Made by a program: the position numbers and the translations under genes. A model generated the notes under the pieces. The model worked only from the letters and a program-made list of their open reading frames with translations. It did not search any database and was not told the DNA's origin. From Pseudomonas cichorii (GTDB taxonomy: Bacteria; Pseudomonadota; Gammaproteobacteria; Pseudomonadales; Pseudomonadaceae), in assembly GCF_015471405.1 (NCBI RefSeq), contig NZ_BLVZ01000001.1, forward strand, positions 434,001 to 498,000: 64,000 bases of DNA, given 5' to 3'. Shown here in pieces: positions 1-14,800 of this stretch. Positions within the stretch are counted from its first letter, which is position 1, and each line of letters opens with the position of its first letter.

Positions 1-2850
1 GCAAGTTTCACATAAGCGGCAGGCACCATGTACTCAGGCAACAGGCCCGACAGATAGCCACGCAGACTTTCGACTTCCAGATCCTGCTGTGCGGTGTAAT
101 AGGCAACCAGCCGCTTGTCACCCGGCGTGTCTTCACGCGCGATGACCACCGCTTCCAGAATGTCCGGATGAGTACCCAGACGTGCGGCCACTTCACCCAG
201 TTCGATGCGGAAACCGCGTATTTTCACCTGGTCGTCATTGCGGCCCAGATAAATCAGCGTGCCATCGGCCAGGAAACGACCCAGGTCACCGGTGCGGTAC
301 ATACGTGCCGTCGGGTCACTGCTGAACGGATCACGAAGGAAACGTTCGGCGGTCAGCTCCGGACGGCCCAGATAGCCCCGCGCCACTTGAATGCCGGCAA
401 TGTAGATCTCGCCCGCACTGCCCAGCGGCACCGGTTGAGCGATGCTGTCGAGCAGATAGATACCGGTATTGGCCACCGGTTTGCCAATCGGCGTGTTATC
501 CGGGGTTTCAAGACCGCTGCAATCCCAGGCCGTGACGTCCACGGCAGCTTCGGTCGGGCCGTACAGGTTGTACAGAACGGCACCGGTCGGTTGTGCCTTG
601 AAGCGCCTGACCAGATGCCCCGGCAACGCTTCACCGCTGCACATCACACGGGTCAGGCTATGGCAGCGTTCCAGGTTGCCGTGAGCCAGGAAGACTTCCA
701 GCATCGAAGGTACGAAGTGCAGGGTCGTCACACCCAGGGCCTGAATCGTGTCGCACAGGTAGGCTGGCTCACGATGACCACCCGGACGCGCCATCACCAG
801 ACGGGCGCCGTTGAACAGTGGCCAGAAGAACTCCCATACCGATACATCGAAGCTGAACGGGGTTTTCTGGAGCACGACATCGGTTGCGTCCAGAACGTAT
901 TCATCCTGCATCCACAAGAGCCGGTTCACGACGCCAATATGTTCGTTCATCACGCCCTTGGGCTGGCCGGTGGAGCCGGAGGTATAGATGACATAGGCCA
1001 GATTCGAGGCGGTAAGGTTGGCAACCCGAGGGTTATCGCCAGGCTGACCGTCCAGTTCCTGGCCGTCGAGCATCAGCATCGGGCATTTGCAGTGTGGCAG
1101 GCTGTCACGCAAGGACAATTGGCCAAGCACCACGACCGGCGCGCTGTTCTCCAGCATATAGGCCAGTCGGTCCGCAGGATAATCCGGGTCCAGCGGTACA
1201 TAACCGGCCCCGGCCTTGAGAATGCCCAGCAGGCCCGCAACCATATGCAGGCTGCGCTCCACACAGATGGCGATCCGATCCTCCACACCGACGCCCATGC
1301 CGATCAGGCGATGAGCGATACGGTTGGCCTGTGCGTTGAGCTGCGCATAGCTCCATGACGTGCCCTCGAACGTCAAGGCCGTTGCATCCGGCGTCCTCGC
1401 TACCTGGTCTTCAAACAAGCCGTGCAGCGTCAGGCCTTGCGGATAGTCCACGGCTGTCGCGTTGAATGTTTCGAGTAATAGCCGACGCTCATCGGCCTGA
1501 ACCAGCGGAATATGGGTCGCGACTGCATGGCTGTCAGCGACCATGCCACGCAATACAGCTTCCAGATAACCCAGATGGCGCTCGATGGTGTCCCGGTCAA
1601 ACAGCGCGGTTGCATACTCCAGCGAGCCATACAGGCGTCCGCCGACTTCCGCCATGTCCAGCAGCACATCGAACTTGGCGCTGCGACTGCTGGCATTCAC
1701 GCCCTGCAGGTTCATATCGCCAAGGGCCAGGTCCTCGCCTGCGCCGTTCTGCCAGGACAACATGGCCTGGAAGATCGGGCTGTGAGCCAGGCTGCGCACC
1801 GGATTGACCGCTTCCACCACCTGCTCGAACGGCAAGTCCTGATGAGCCTGTGCTTCAAGGGTGCGAGCCTTGACCTGTTGCAGCAACGCCTCGACCGTCG
1901 GCTCGGCAGACAAGTCCACTCGCAGTGCCAGGGTGTTGACGAACAGGCCGATCAGGCCTTCGACCTCGACCCGCGTGCGGTTGGCCACTGGCGTTCCGAT
2001 CACCACATCATCCTGACTGGCCAGGCGGCCCAATACCGTGGCCCAGGCCGCAAGTACAGTCATGAACAAAGTGGTGCCCTGGCGCTGGCTCAAAGCCTTG
2101 ATCTGGTCGGTCAGCGCCTGATCCAGCGCCAGGCCGACGGCATTCCCTGAATAATCCTGTTGCGCAGGACGAGCACGGTCAGTAGGCAGGCTCAGCAGCG
2201 CCGGGGCCTCAGCCAGAGCCTGTTGCCAGTAACCGCTTTGCTGCTGCAACACCTCGGCGGTCAGCCAGCAGCGCTGCCACATTGCATAATCGGCGTATTG
2301 CAGCGCCAGGGCCGGCAGCGGATCGGCTTCACCGTTGCGCAGTGCTTCATAAAGAATGCCCAGTTCACGGGTGAAGATATCCGAGGACCAGCCATCGGCA
2401 ATGATGTGGTGGAAAGTCACCAGCAAGACATGATCGTCGCTGGCCATGCGTACCAGTCGGCCACGAACCAACGGACCTTTGCTCAGATCGAACGGTGCCC
2501 GTGCCTCGTCGGTAACCAGCAGCGCCAGGCTCTGTTCGGCAGTCGGCTGCCCGTCCAGTGCCTGCAAGCGCAGCTCGAAGCCGATATCCGACGGCGCAAT
2601 ACGCTGTTCGGCATCCTGCCCCGGCAACTGGACAAAAGTGGTGCGCAGCGATTCGTGACGGGCCACGATCATGTCCAGCGCACTCTGCAGTGCATTCGCA
2701 TCCAGTTCGCCACGCAGACGCAGGCCGGCCGGAATGTGATAGGCCGGGTTGTCGCCTTCAAGACGCGCCAGGAACCAGAGTCGCTGTTGTGCGAACGACA
2801 GCGGCAAGGCCTGATCACGGGAAACCGCAATCACGGAAGGCTGCGAACTG
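1..2850 (-). other. SypC module 8 (C-A, partial): Ser15
   Basis: The C domain is LCL type (LPLSFAQQRLWFLARLEG; second His motif HHIIADG), so the preceding Dab14 should stay L. The A domain pocket reads D-V-W-H-M-S-L-V-D, a serine code. The window ends in the last third of the A domain (EYMVPAAYVKL), before the carrier domain. Boundaries are approximate. Confidence 0.85.
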
Positions 2851-5800
2851 CGCGCTGCCTGCGCCAGTCCCCTGGCCATGGCTTCAAGGACAGGATGGGC
2901 GAAAACATCCATCAAGCGCAACTCAGCCCCCAGTCGCTGCCGTACATGGGCAATCAGCCGCATGGCCAGCAAGGAATGCCCGCCCAGTTCAAAGAAGTGG
3001 TCGTTGCGCCCCACCCGCTCCACATCGAGCAATTGTTGCCAGACCTGAGCCAGAGCGGTTTCGGTCGCGCCTTGCGGCGGCTCGTGGATCCGGCTGGCAA
3101 AGGCCTCACCTTCCGGTGCCGGGAGCGCCTTGCGGTCCAGCTTGCGGTTCGGCGTCAGTGGCATGGCTTCAAGCATCACAAAGGCGCTGGGCAACATGTA
3201 CTCGGCCAGTTGTGGCGCGAGGGATTCACGCAGCACACCAGCAGTCAGTGTCTGCCCGGCATGAGGCACCACATAGGCGACCAGACGCTTCTCGCCCGGC
3301 ACGTCCTCGCGGGCAATGACCACGGCTTCCTTGACCCCGGCACAGTCGCCGAGACGGGTTTCGATTTCCCCCAGTTCGATACGGAACCCTCGAACCTTGA
3401 CCTGGAAGTCATTGCGGCCCAGGTATTCGAGGCTGCCGTCTGCCAGGTAACGCGCCAGATCGCCGGTCCTGTACATGCGCGCATCCGATTCGTCGCTGAA
3501 AGGATCGACCAGGAAACGCTCTGCATTTACTTTCTCAAGGTTCAGATAACCGCGTGCCACCCCGTCGCCACCGATGTACATTTCGCCAGCGACACCGGCT
3601 GGAACCGGTTGCTGCCAGGCGTCGAGCAGGTAAATGCGGGTATTGGCCATCGGTTTGCCGATGGTGACGTTGTGACTGGCTCCGCTGCTGTCCACGTAAG
3701 CGGCAGTACAGGACACCGTCGCCTCTGTCGGGCCGTAGGTATTGATCAATTGGGTATGGGCCGGGCGCAACGCCTGCCACCATTGCAGCTTCTGGGCCGA
3801 CAGGGCATCGCCGGTGACGTTGATCAGGCGCACGCCCGCCAGTGCCTTGGCAGCCAGCGCTGGCTGATGGTGCCAATCACCCACCAGGGTGTGCCAGTGC
3901 GCGGCAGTCATATGCAGCATGCTCGGGGTTTCGCCTGCCAGACCTTCGCTGCCAAAGATGTCCCGAGTGGGAACCAGAGTAGCGCCAGCCAGCAATGCCG
4001 GGAAAACCTCTTCCACCGACAGATCGAAGTTAAGGGAGTTTTGTTGCAGCACCGAATCCTCGGCTGTCAGCTCGAAAAGCCGGGCCGCGTCGAGGCTGTA
4101 GTTGACCAGCCCGCGATGCTCGATCATCACGCCCTTGGGATTGCCGGTGGAGCCGGAGGTATAGATCACATAGGCCAGGTGGCGGGCGTTCAAGCCTTTG
4201 ACGTCCGGGTTGTGCTCCTCGCCTGCCAGAGGGCTGTCCAGAGCCACTACCGGAATGCTCAGTTCCGGTAGCGAACGGTCCATCCCGCGATGGCTCAAGA
4301 CCGCCTTGGGCTGGCTGTCCTGCAACATGAATTGCAGGCGATCCGCCGGATAGGCCGGATCGAGCGGCACATAGGCTCCGCCGGCCTTGAGCACGCCCAG
4401 CAGGCCGACCAGCATGTCGACGCCGCGCTCCACACAGATCGCCACCCGGTCATCCGGGCCGATGCCCATGCCGATCAGTGTGTGTGCCAGGCGGTTGGCC
4501 CGCAGGTTCAGTTGCGCATAACTCAGGCGCTCGCCTTCGCACACCACCGCAATGGCATCCGGCTGGGCAGCCACGCGCTCCTCGAACATGCAGTGAGCGG
4601 TGCTGGTTTGCGGATAGGCAGTCCGGGTGCGGTTCAAGTCGCTCAGCAGACGCTGACGCTCTTCGGCATCCAGCAATTCAATTCTGGTGATCGCCGCGCC
4701 ATCACCCGACACCAGACCGCGCAGGACATTTTCAAAATAGCGGGCGTAACGGCGCACAGTGGCTTCACCAAACAGTGCAGTGGCGTATTCCAGACTGCCG
4801 ACCAGTTGCCCCTGCAACTCGCTCAGGTCCAGAGAAAGGTCGAACTTGGACACGGTATTGGCAATGCCAATGCCTTCCAGAGCCAGGCCATCGAGTGTCA
4901 GAGCAGCGCCACCGGTGTCCTGCCAGCTCAACATCGCCTGGAACACTGGGCTGTGCGACAGGCTGCGTACCGGTTTGACCACTTCCACCACTTGCTCGAA
5001 TGGCAGGTCCTGATGGGCCTGGGCACTCAGGACCCGATCCTTGACCCGCGCCAGCAGTGTGCCGACATCCGGGTCGTCCGAAACGTCGATACGCACGGCC
5101 AGTGTGTTGACGAAAAAGCCGATCAAAGGCTCGACTTCAGCACGCATGCGGTTGGCCATTGGTGAGCCGATCACCACGTCGTCCTGCCCGCCAAGCCGGC
5201 TCAGCAATACGGCCCAGGCAGCCATGACCGTCATGTACAACGTTGTGCCGTGGCGCTGGCTCAAGGCTTTCAAGTCCTGGGTCAGGGCTGCATCGAGCAC
5301 GATGCCCAGGGTCGCACCGGCATAATCCTGTTGTGCCGGGCGTGGTTTGTCGGTGGGCAGCGCCAGCAATGCGGGAGCATCGGCCAGGGTTTGCTGCCAG
5401 TAACGGCTTTGCGCTTCCAGTACTTCGCCACTGAGCCAGCGGCGCTGCCAGACGGCATAATCGGCGTACTGAACGCTCAGTGGCGGCAGCGGATCTTCCA
5501 GTCCTTGTCTGAACGCTTCATACAATTCGGTCAGCTCACGGGTCAGCACGCCAAGGGACCAACCGTCTGAGACGATATGGTGAACAGTCACCAACAAGGC
5601 ATGATCCTCGGCATCCAGACGCACCAGACGTCCGCGGATCAAGGGGCCGGTGGCAAGGTCGAACGGTGCCAGCGCTTCTTCCTGAGCCATGGCGAGCAAT
5701 TGTTGCTCACGGTCGTTACTGGCTTGCAGGTTGAAACGAGTCAACGCGAATCCGCTGTCGACTGGCTCAATCAGTTGCACAGGTTCCTGATCCTCACGAA

Positions 5801-8800
5801 CGGCGAATCGAGTACGCAAGGCTTCATGGCGAGCCAGAATGCGCTCCAGTGCCCGTTGCAGTGCGCTTTCATCGAGAGGCCCGCGCAGGCGCAGGCCGGC
5901 CGGCATGTTGTACGCCGTGCTGCCACCCTCCATTTGCGCCAGGAACCACAGGCGCTGCTGGGCAAAGGACAAGGGCAGATCCTCGTCGCGGGGCACTCTG
6001 ACGATATCCGGCAACGTGCTGCGACCTGCCTGTGCCAGCAGCCCGGCGAGAGCTGACAGCTCCGAATGAGTGAACAGCTCGGCCAGGCTCAGCTCGACAC
6101 CAAGGCGCAGCCTAACCTGGGAAATCAGGCGAATGGCGAGCAATGAATGCCCACCCAGATCGAAGAAACGGTCAAAGCGTCCGACCTTCTCGACCCCGAG
6201 CAATTCCTGCCAGAGCTGGGCCAGCGCCACTTCGATTTCGCCTTGAGGCGCTTCGTAGCCCTGACTGACCAGCGCCTGCAGGTCCGGTGCAGGCAGCGCC
6301 TTGCGATCCAGCTTGCCATTGGGCGTCAACGGCAGCGATTGCAGAACAACATAAGCCACCGGAACCATATATTCGGGTAACTGAGCCAGCAGGTATTCAC
6401 GCAGATCCTCGATATCCACATCTTCGATGCTGGCGGTGAAATAGGCCACCAGACGCTTGTCGCCCGGCACATCCTCACGGGCCATGACTACAGCCTCTTT
6501 AACCGAGGCATGGCGGGCCAGCCGGGCCTCGATCTCGCCCAGTTCGATACGGAAACCACGGATCTTGACCTGATCGTCGTTACGGCCCAGGTATTCGATA
6601 TTGCCATCTGCTAGCCAGCGACCCAGGTCGCCAGTGCGGTACATGCGGGCACCAGCGTTGAATGGATCCTCAAGGAAGCGCTCGGCGGTCAGGTCATCGC
6701 GATTCAAGTAACCGCGAGCCACACCCGCACCGCCGATATAGATTTCGCCTGGAACACCCAACGGCACCGGCTGGCGATGCTCATCCAGCAGATAGAACCG
6801 GGTATTGGCCACAGGCTTGCCGATATGGGCCGAGAAACCGTCTTCGCGGTCCATGGCCACCCAGCTTGAGTAAGTGGTGGTTTCCGAAGGTCCGTAAAGG
6901 TTGCACAGGCGTTTGACGCCAGTTTCAGCGAACAGCCTTTCAACCAGCGAACCTTTGAGTGCCTCACCTGCCACGTTGACGGTATGCACGCTCTGCCCCA
7001 GACCGCCCGATTCCAAGAGTGCTTTCAACGCTGAAGGCACGGTATTGATCAGCGTGACGTCATGCTCGCCGTCTTGCAGGGCCAGTACGTTCTTGACCAC
7101 TTCAATGCTGCCGCCCGAAATCAGCGGTGCAAAACACTCGTAAACCGCAAGGTCGAAGTTCAACGAAGTCGAGAACAGGGTCCTGGCCAGGACTTCTGGC
7201 TCAAACGCCTGCTGAGCCCAGGTCAGGAAGTTGACCGTATTGCGATGTTCGATCATCACCCCTTTGGGCAAACCAGTGGAGCCCGAGGTATAGATCACAT
7301 AAGCCAGATGGCTGGAATTGAGGCCAGGCACCTGTGGGTTGGCGGCCGGCTCAGTGAGCCAGTTGCCCCGATCCAGTTCGATGACCGGTGCCGAGGACGT
7401 GGCCAGCAATTCATGACTCGCGGCATGGGCCAGAATGGCCGTAGGCGCACTGTCCTGCAACATGTAGGCAATACGATCCACCGGATAGGCCGGGTCCAGC
7501 GGCACATAAGCGCCACCCGCCTTGAGAATGGCCAGCAGGCCGACCACCATATCGACGCCACGCTGAACACAGATCCCCACTCGCGAATCTGGCTGCACGC
7601 CCTGATTGCGCAGGTGGTGCGCCAGTCGGTTGGCGCGTTCGTTAAGGGTTTGGTAGCTCAGACGCTCATTGCCATGTACCAGCGCAATGGCCTGCGGTGT
7701 ACGCTCGACCTGGGCCTCGAACAGGCCGTGAATGGTCTGCGTTTCCGGATACGGCGCCTGGGTGTCATTGAATGTAACCAGCAACTGAGTGCGCTCGGCC
7801 TCGGACAAGACCGAAAGACGATTAAGGTGGGTATGCGGCGCGTCTTCCAGAGCAGTGACCAGGCTCGACAATGCCGTCTGCATGAAATCACAGGTGCGTT
7901 GTGCGCCAATGGCCGCCACCGCCTGGGCAGTCAGCATGAATGAGTCACCCAGATCATCGACGTTCAGCATCAGCGGATAGTTGGTGCGTTCCTCCATGGA
8001 CAGGGTCTGGATACCGGCCCACGCCGCCACGGCTTCGGGTGCGGCGGCCTGACCTGCGCTGTGGCGATAGTTGAGCAACGTGCTGAACAGCGGCAGCGCG
8101 GAAGGCACGCCACTGCAACGCTGGGCCAGGGACAAGGAAGCATGTTCATGGCCGAGCAATGCCGACAGCTTTTGATGCGTGGCACGCACACCGGCCTCGA
8201 CACCCTGAACACCCACATCGATACGCAGCGGCAGCGTATTGATAAACATGCCCAGCGCCCGATCCGTACCGGCAGCGCCGCTCATGCGGCCCATCAGCAC
8301 CGTCCCGAAGACCACCTCTTCACGCCCGGCAAGCCGGCCCACCACCTGCGCCCACGCCAGATGCACCAGGCTCGCGGCACTGGCTCCCAGACGGCGGGCC
8401 TGAATGAGCAGACGCTGGCCCAAATCAGCATCCACTAGCTGATGCACTTCTTCGATACCACTGCCATCGCCCTGCACATCCTGCAACCCCAATGGCAGTG
8501 TCGGCTCGTCGATATCGCCCAGCATGTCGCGGAAGAAGGCTTCATGCTCCTCACGGCTGACGCCCAGACGGGCATTCGCCACATGATTGCGGTAAGGCAC
8601 AGCAACAGGCAGCAGCCCGGACTGACCGGTGAGGCTGGCCTGCATTTCCTGAACCACGACTTCCAGCGCGGTATGGTCAAGGGCCATATGGTGGAACAAC
8701 AGCATGCCGACCCAGCGGTTATTGGCCGGATCAGCGGCACAGGCAAGGCGCATCAGCGGAGCACGGGAAACATCGAGGCGATAGTGACGCGGGTCAAAGC

Positions 8801-11800
8801 GCTGTTGCAGTTGCTCCAGCACATCTTCACTACCCTGCGCCATCACAACTTCTTCGACTTCCAGAGTTGCCGTGCGCCAGACCACCTGAACCGGCTCGCT
8901 CAGGCTTTCCCAGACCACGGCGGTACGCAGAATATCGTTACGATCCACGACGCTCTGCAAGGCACGGGCAAAGCTGTCCAGATGTTGCCGGCTCTCGAAA
9001 CTGAACTGCACCTGCAACACATAGGGATCGCCTTCGGCGGCTGCCAGATGGTGATACAAGATCCCCTCCTGCAACGGAGCCAGGGCATAGATATCCTGCA
9101 CATTGGCAACACCACCCGGCACACTGGCGACCACGCGGTCGATAGCGTCCTGATCCAGATCCGCCAGCGGCAGCATGTCCGGGGTAATCCGCTCGCAACC
9201 TTCGGTAATCAGATTGGCAGGCACCACTATTTCTGTCTGCCCACCTACGGCTGCGGCCAGTGCTGCCAGAGTCGGCTGGCCAAACAGCACACGAACATCG
9301 GCGCTGAGGTTCTGCTGACGCATGCGCTCGATCAGCTTCACTGCCAACAGGGAATGCCCGCCCAGCTCGAAGAAGTGGTCATGACGACCTACTTGCTCAA
9401 CATCCAGCAGTTCTTGCCAGAGTTGGGCAATGGTCACTTCGACTTCGCCTTGGGGCGCTTCATAGGCTCGGCTTGCCAGTGCCGATTGGTCCGGCGCTGG
9501 CAAGGCCTTGCGATCCAGCTTGCCGTTGGTGGTCAGTGGCAAGGCTTCCAGCGTCACAAAGGCGCTTGGCAGCATATGCTCGGCCAGGGTTTGCAACAGT
9601 TGGTCACGCAGTTCTGCGGCAGATGGCGTAGCGCCCTCTTCAGGAATCACATAAGCCACAAGGCGCTTGTCGCCTGGAATGTCTTCGCGAGCGATAACCA
9701 CGGTTTCACGCACGCCCTTGCAGGCTGCAAGTTGGGCTTCAACTTCACCCAGCTCAATACGGAAACCACGAATCTTCACCTGATCGTCGTTACGACCCAG
9801 ATAATCCAGGCTGCCCTCGGCGGTCCAGCGGGCCAGGTCGCCAGTGCGATACAGGCGCGCTCCGGGACGCTGGCTGAAAGGATCAGGGATAAACCGTTCT
9901 TCATTCAGTTCAGGACGGTTCAGGTAACCCCGCGCTACGCCCGCGCCACCCACATACAATTCACCCACAACACCGACCGGCACTGGCTCTCGATTGGCAT
10001 CCAGCACATAGGTCTGCAAATCAGGGATTCGCACACCAATCGGGCTGACACCCGCTTTTAGCGCATCGGCAGCCTGCAAGGCTCGATACGTTACGTGTAC
10101 CGTGGTTTCGGTGATGCCATACATATTCACCAGTTGGGTTCCAGCGTTCACCGGCCTTGCGTACCAAGGTTTGAGTATTCCGGTTTCCAGCGCTTCGCCA
10201 CCAAAGATCACCTGACGCAATGAATGCGCCTGATGGCTTTCACCCTGAGCCGCAATCAACTGGCGGAAAGCGCTTGGTGTCTGGTTCAACACCGTCACGC
10301 CAGCCTCACAGATCAAGGCATAGCATTCCTGAGGCGAGCGGCTGACCAGTTGCGGCACGATCAGCAGTTCTCCGCCATGTACCAGCGCGCCCCAGATTTC
10401 CCAGACCGAAAAATCGAAGGCAAAGGAATGGAACAGCGCCCAGGTATCGGTCGGGCCAAAGTCGAACCATGCCTGAGTGGCCGTGAACAGACGGGCCACG
10501 TTGCGGTGCTCGATCTGAACGCCCTTCGGCAAACCGGTGGAACCCGAGGTGTAGATCACATAAGCCAGGTGCGAAGACGTCAACCCTGAAACCTGCGGAT
10601 TCGAGACGGATTGCTCCTGCAAGCGGGCATCGTCCAGATTGATGACAGGCACCGACACACCCGATAGCACATCTGCCGTGGCCTGCTGAACCAGCACCGC
10701 CAGTGGTGCGCTGTCATTGAGCAGATAAGTCAAGCGCTCGGCGGGATAAGCCGGGTCCAGCGGCACATAACCCGCGCCGGCCTTGAGAATCCCCAGCAGG
10801 CCGATGATCATTTCCAGCCCGCGTTCGACGCAGATCGCTACACGATCATCCGGGCCGATGCCCTGCTCCATCAGGCGATGGGCAACCTGGTTGGCTCGTG
10901 TGTTGAGCTCGCCATAGCTCAACTGGCGACCTTCAAAGCGAACCGCCGTGGCTGACGGTTGTTTTGCAGCCCACGCCTCGAAAGCACGATGTATCAACAA
11001 GTCATCGGCAAAGGTCGTGTCATTGGCATTCCACCCGTGCAGCAATTGCTCACGCTCACTGCGAGGCAGAATCGACAGGCTGTTGAGCGACGTTTGCGGC
11101 GCCTGCTCCAGCGCATCGATCAACTGATGCATCACGCGCTGCATATAGCCACAGACACGCTCGGCACCTATTTGCGCTTCAGCCATCACCGTCAGGTTGA
11201 AGCCTTCGCCCAGATCGTCTACGGACAAGGTCAGCGGATAGTTGGTGCGTTCCTCCCCGGACAGCGCCTGGATACCTTCCCAGGCCGCGACACTGGAATC
11301 ACCGGTATGGTTTTCCAGATGACGGTAATTGAGCAATGAGCTGAACAGCGGTGTAGGTGCTTCGACTCCGCTGCAACGCTGGGCAAGCACCAGCGAGGCG
11401 TGTTCGTGGCCCAACAGTGCAGTCAGATTGGCATGGGTTTTCCTGACGCCGTTGCTGACGTGCTGATCCCCAAGGTCAACGCGCAACGGCAAGGTATTGA
11501 TAAACATGCCCAGCGCCCGGTCGGCACCTGCGCCGCCCTGCATGCGGCCCAGCAGGACCGTGCCGAACACTACTTCATCACGCCCCGACAAGGCGCCCAG
11601 CACCCGAGCCCAGCCCAGGTGATACAGGCTGGCAGCACCGACACCCAGCTTGCGAGCCTGAACTCGCAACCGCTGGCCAAGGGAAGCATCCACCACCTGG
11701 CGGACTTCCTGAATGCCTTGTCCGTCCCCTTGCACGTCATGCAGCCCGAACGGCAGGGTCGGCTCATCGATATCGCCCAGCATCTCGCGGAAAAACGCTT

Positions 11801-14800
11801 CATGGGCTTCACGACTGACACCCAGCCGCGCCTGCGCCACGTAGTTGCGATAAGGCACCGAAGCGGGAAGCTGATCACCGAGGCCGCACATGAAGGCTTC
11901 GATTTCCGAAGTCAGGATACCCAGCGACGTGGCATCGTCGACCATATGGTGGAACAACAGCATGCCCAGCCAGCGATTATTGGCTGGATCATGGGCATAA
12001 CCGATACGCATCATCGGTGCCTGGCGAATATCCAGTCGATAATGACGCGGGTCCAGGGCTTCACGCAGTTGATCGGCAATATCGCCCGCGGCAGGATCGA
12101 GACGAACCTCCTCCACCGCCAGCTCCGCATGACGCCAGACCACCTGCACCGGTTCATCCAGCCGCTCCCAGAGCACACCGGTGCGCAGGATATCGTGCCG
12201 TGAAACAACGGCCTGCAAGGCAGCAGCGAATTGCTGGAGCCGTTGCAGACCATCAAAACTGAACAGCGCATATTGCAGGTACGGATCGCCTTCAGCGGCT
12301 GCCAGATGGTGATAAAGAATCCCCTCCTGCAAAGGTGCCAAGGCGTAGATATCCTGAATATTGGCAATACCGCCCGGCACACTGGCGACCACACGGTCGA
12401 TAGCGTCCTGATCCAGATCCGCCAGCGGCAGCATATCCGGGGTAATCCGCTCGCAACCTTCGGTAATCAGATTGGCTGGCACCACTATTTCTGTCTGCCC
12501 GCCTACTGCAGCGGCCAGTGCTGCCAGAGTCGGCTGGCCAAACAGCACACGAACATCGGCGCTGAGGTTCTGCTGACGCATGCGCTCGATCAGCTTCACC
12601 GCCAGCAGGGAATGGCCACCCAGCTCGAAGAAGTGGTCATGACGACCTACCTGCTCAACATCCAGCAGTTCTTGCCAGAGTTCGGCAATGATCACTTCGA
12701 CTTCGCCTTGAGGCGCTTCATAGGCACGACTGGCCAGTGCCGATTGATCCGGCGCTGGCAAGGCCTTGCGATCCAGCTTGCCGTTGGTGGTCAGTGGCAG
12801 CGACTCAAGCGTCACAAAGGCGCTTGGCAGCATATGTTCGGCCAGGGTTTGCAATAGTTGGTCACGCAACTCTGCGGCGGACGGCGTTGTGCCCTCTTCA
12901 GGAATCACATAAGCGACCAGACGCTTGTCGCCTGGAATGTCTTCGCGAGCGATAACCACCGCTTCGCGAACGCCGGTACAGGCCGCAAGCTGTGCCTCGA
13001 CTTCACCCAGCTCGATACGGAAACCGCGAATCTTCACCTGATCGTCGTTACGGCCCAAGTAATCCAGGCTGCCCTCGGCGGTCCAGCGGGCAAGGTCGCC
13101 AGTGCGATACAGGCGCGCTCCGGGACGCTGGCTGAAAGGATCAGGGATAAACCGTTCTTCATTCAGTTCAGGGCGGTTCAGGTAACCCCTCGCCACACCG
13201 GCGCCGCCGACATACAGCTCACCCACAACACCGACCGGCACTGGCTCACGATTGGCATCCAGCACGTAAGTCTGCAAGTCAGGAATCCGCACACCAATCG
13301 GGCTGACGCCAGCCTGCAAGGCATCGGCAGCCTGCAAGGCTCGATACGTTACGTGTACCGTGGTTTCGGTGATGCCGTACATGTTTACTAACTGAGTACC
13401 GGCGTTCACCGGCCTTGCGTACCAAGGCTTGAGAATCCCGGTTTCCAGCGCTTCGCCACCAAAGATCACCTGACGCAATGAATGCGCCTGATGGCTTTCA
13501 CCCTGAGCCGCAATCAACTGGCGGAAGGCACTTGGCGTCTGGTTGAGCACAGTCACGCCAGCTTCACAGATCAAGGCATAGCATTCCTGCGGCGAGCGGC
13601 TGACCAGTTGCGGCACGATCAGCAACTCGCCGCCATGTATCAGCGCGCCCCAGATTTCCCAGACCGAGAAATCGAAAGCGAACGAGTGGAACAGCGCCCA
13701 GGTATCAGTCGGGCCAAAGTCGAACCATGCCTGAGTGGCCGAGAACAAACGGGCTACGTTGCGGTGCTCGATCTGAACGCCCTTCGGCAGGCCAGTCGAG
13801 CCTGAGGTGTAGATCACATAAGCCAGGTGCGAAGACGTCAACCCTAAAACCTGCGGATTCGAGACGGATTGCTCCTGCAAGCGGGCATCGTCCAGATTGA
13901 TGACAGGCACCGACACACCCGACAACACATCCACCGTGGTTTTCTGAACCAGCACGGCCAGCGGCTCGCTGTCCTTGAGCAGGTACGCCAGACGCTCAGC
14001 CGGATAGGCCGGATCCAGCGGCACATAGCCTGCCCCGGCCTTGAGAATCCCCAGCAGGCCGATGATCATTTTCAGACCACGTTCGACGCAGATCGCTACA
14101 CGATCATCCGGGCGGATGCCTTGTTCAATCAGGCGATGGGCCACCTGATTGGCACGGGCATTGAGTTCGCCATAGCTCAACCAGTGGCCCTCGAAACGAA
14201 TCGCCGTGGCCGACGGTTGTTTTGCAGCCCACGCCTCGAAAGCACGATGAATCAACTGGTCATCGGCAAAGGTCGCGTCACTGGCGTTCCACTGATACAG
14301 CAGTTGCTCACGCTCGCTGCCCGGCAGAATCGACAGGTTGCTCAACGGCGTTTGCGGTGCCTGCTCCAGTGCATCGGTCAACTGCTCCAGCGCGACCTGC
14401 ACATAGTCACAGACTCGACGGGCACCGATGCTTTCCAGTGCCAGCACCGTAAAGTGGAAACCTTCGCCCAAGTCATCGACGTTCAGGGTCAGCGGGTAGT
14501 TGGTGCGCTCGTCGCCGCCCAGGGTCTGCATGCCTTCCCAGGCATTCAGGCTCTCCTGAGTAACAACAGCATTACTGTGCCGGTAATTGAGCAGCGCACT
14601 GAACAACGGAGTGGTGGCTGCCACGCCGCTGCAACGCTGGGCCAACGCCAGAGACGCATGCTCGTGGACCAGCAGCCCGGTGAGTCGGCCATGGGCCTCG
14701 CTTACCGCCTGACGCACACTGTTGCGGTCCAGGCTGACCCGCAATGGCAAGGTATTGATAAACATGCCCAAGGCACGGTCGGCACCCTCGCCGCCTTGCA

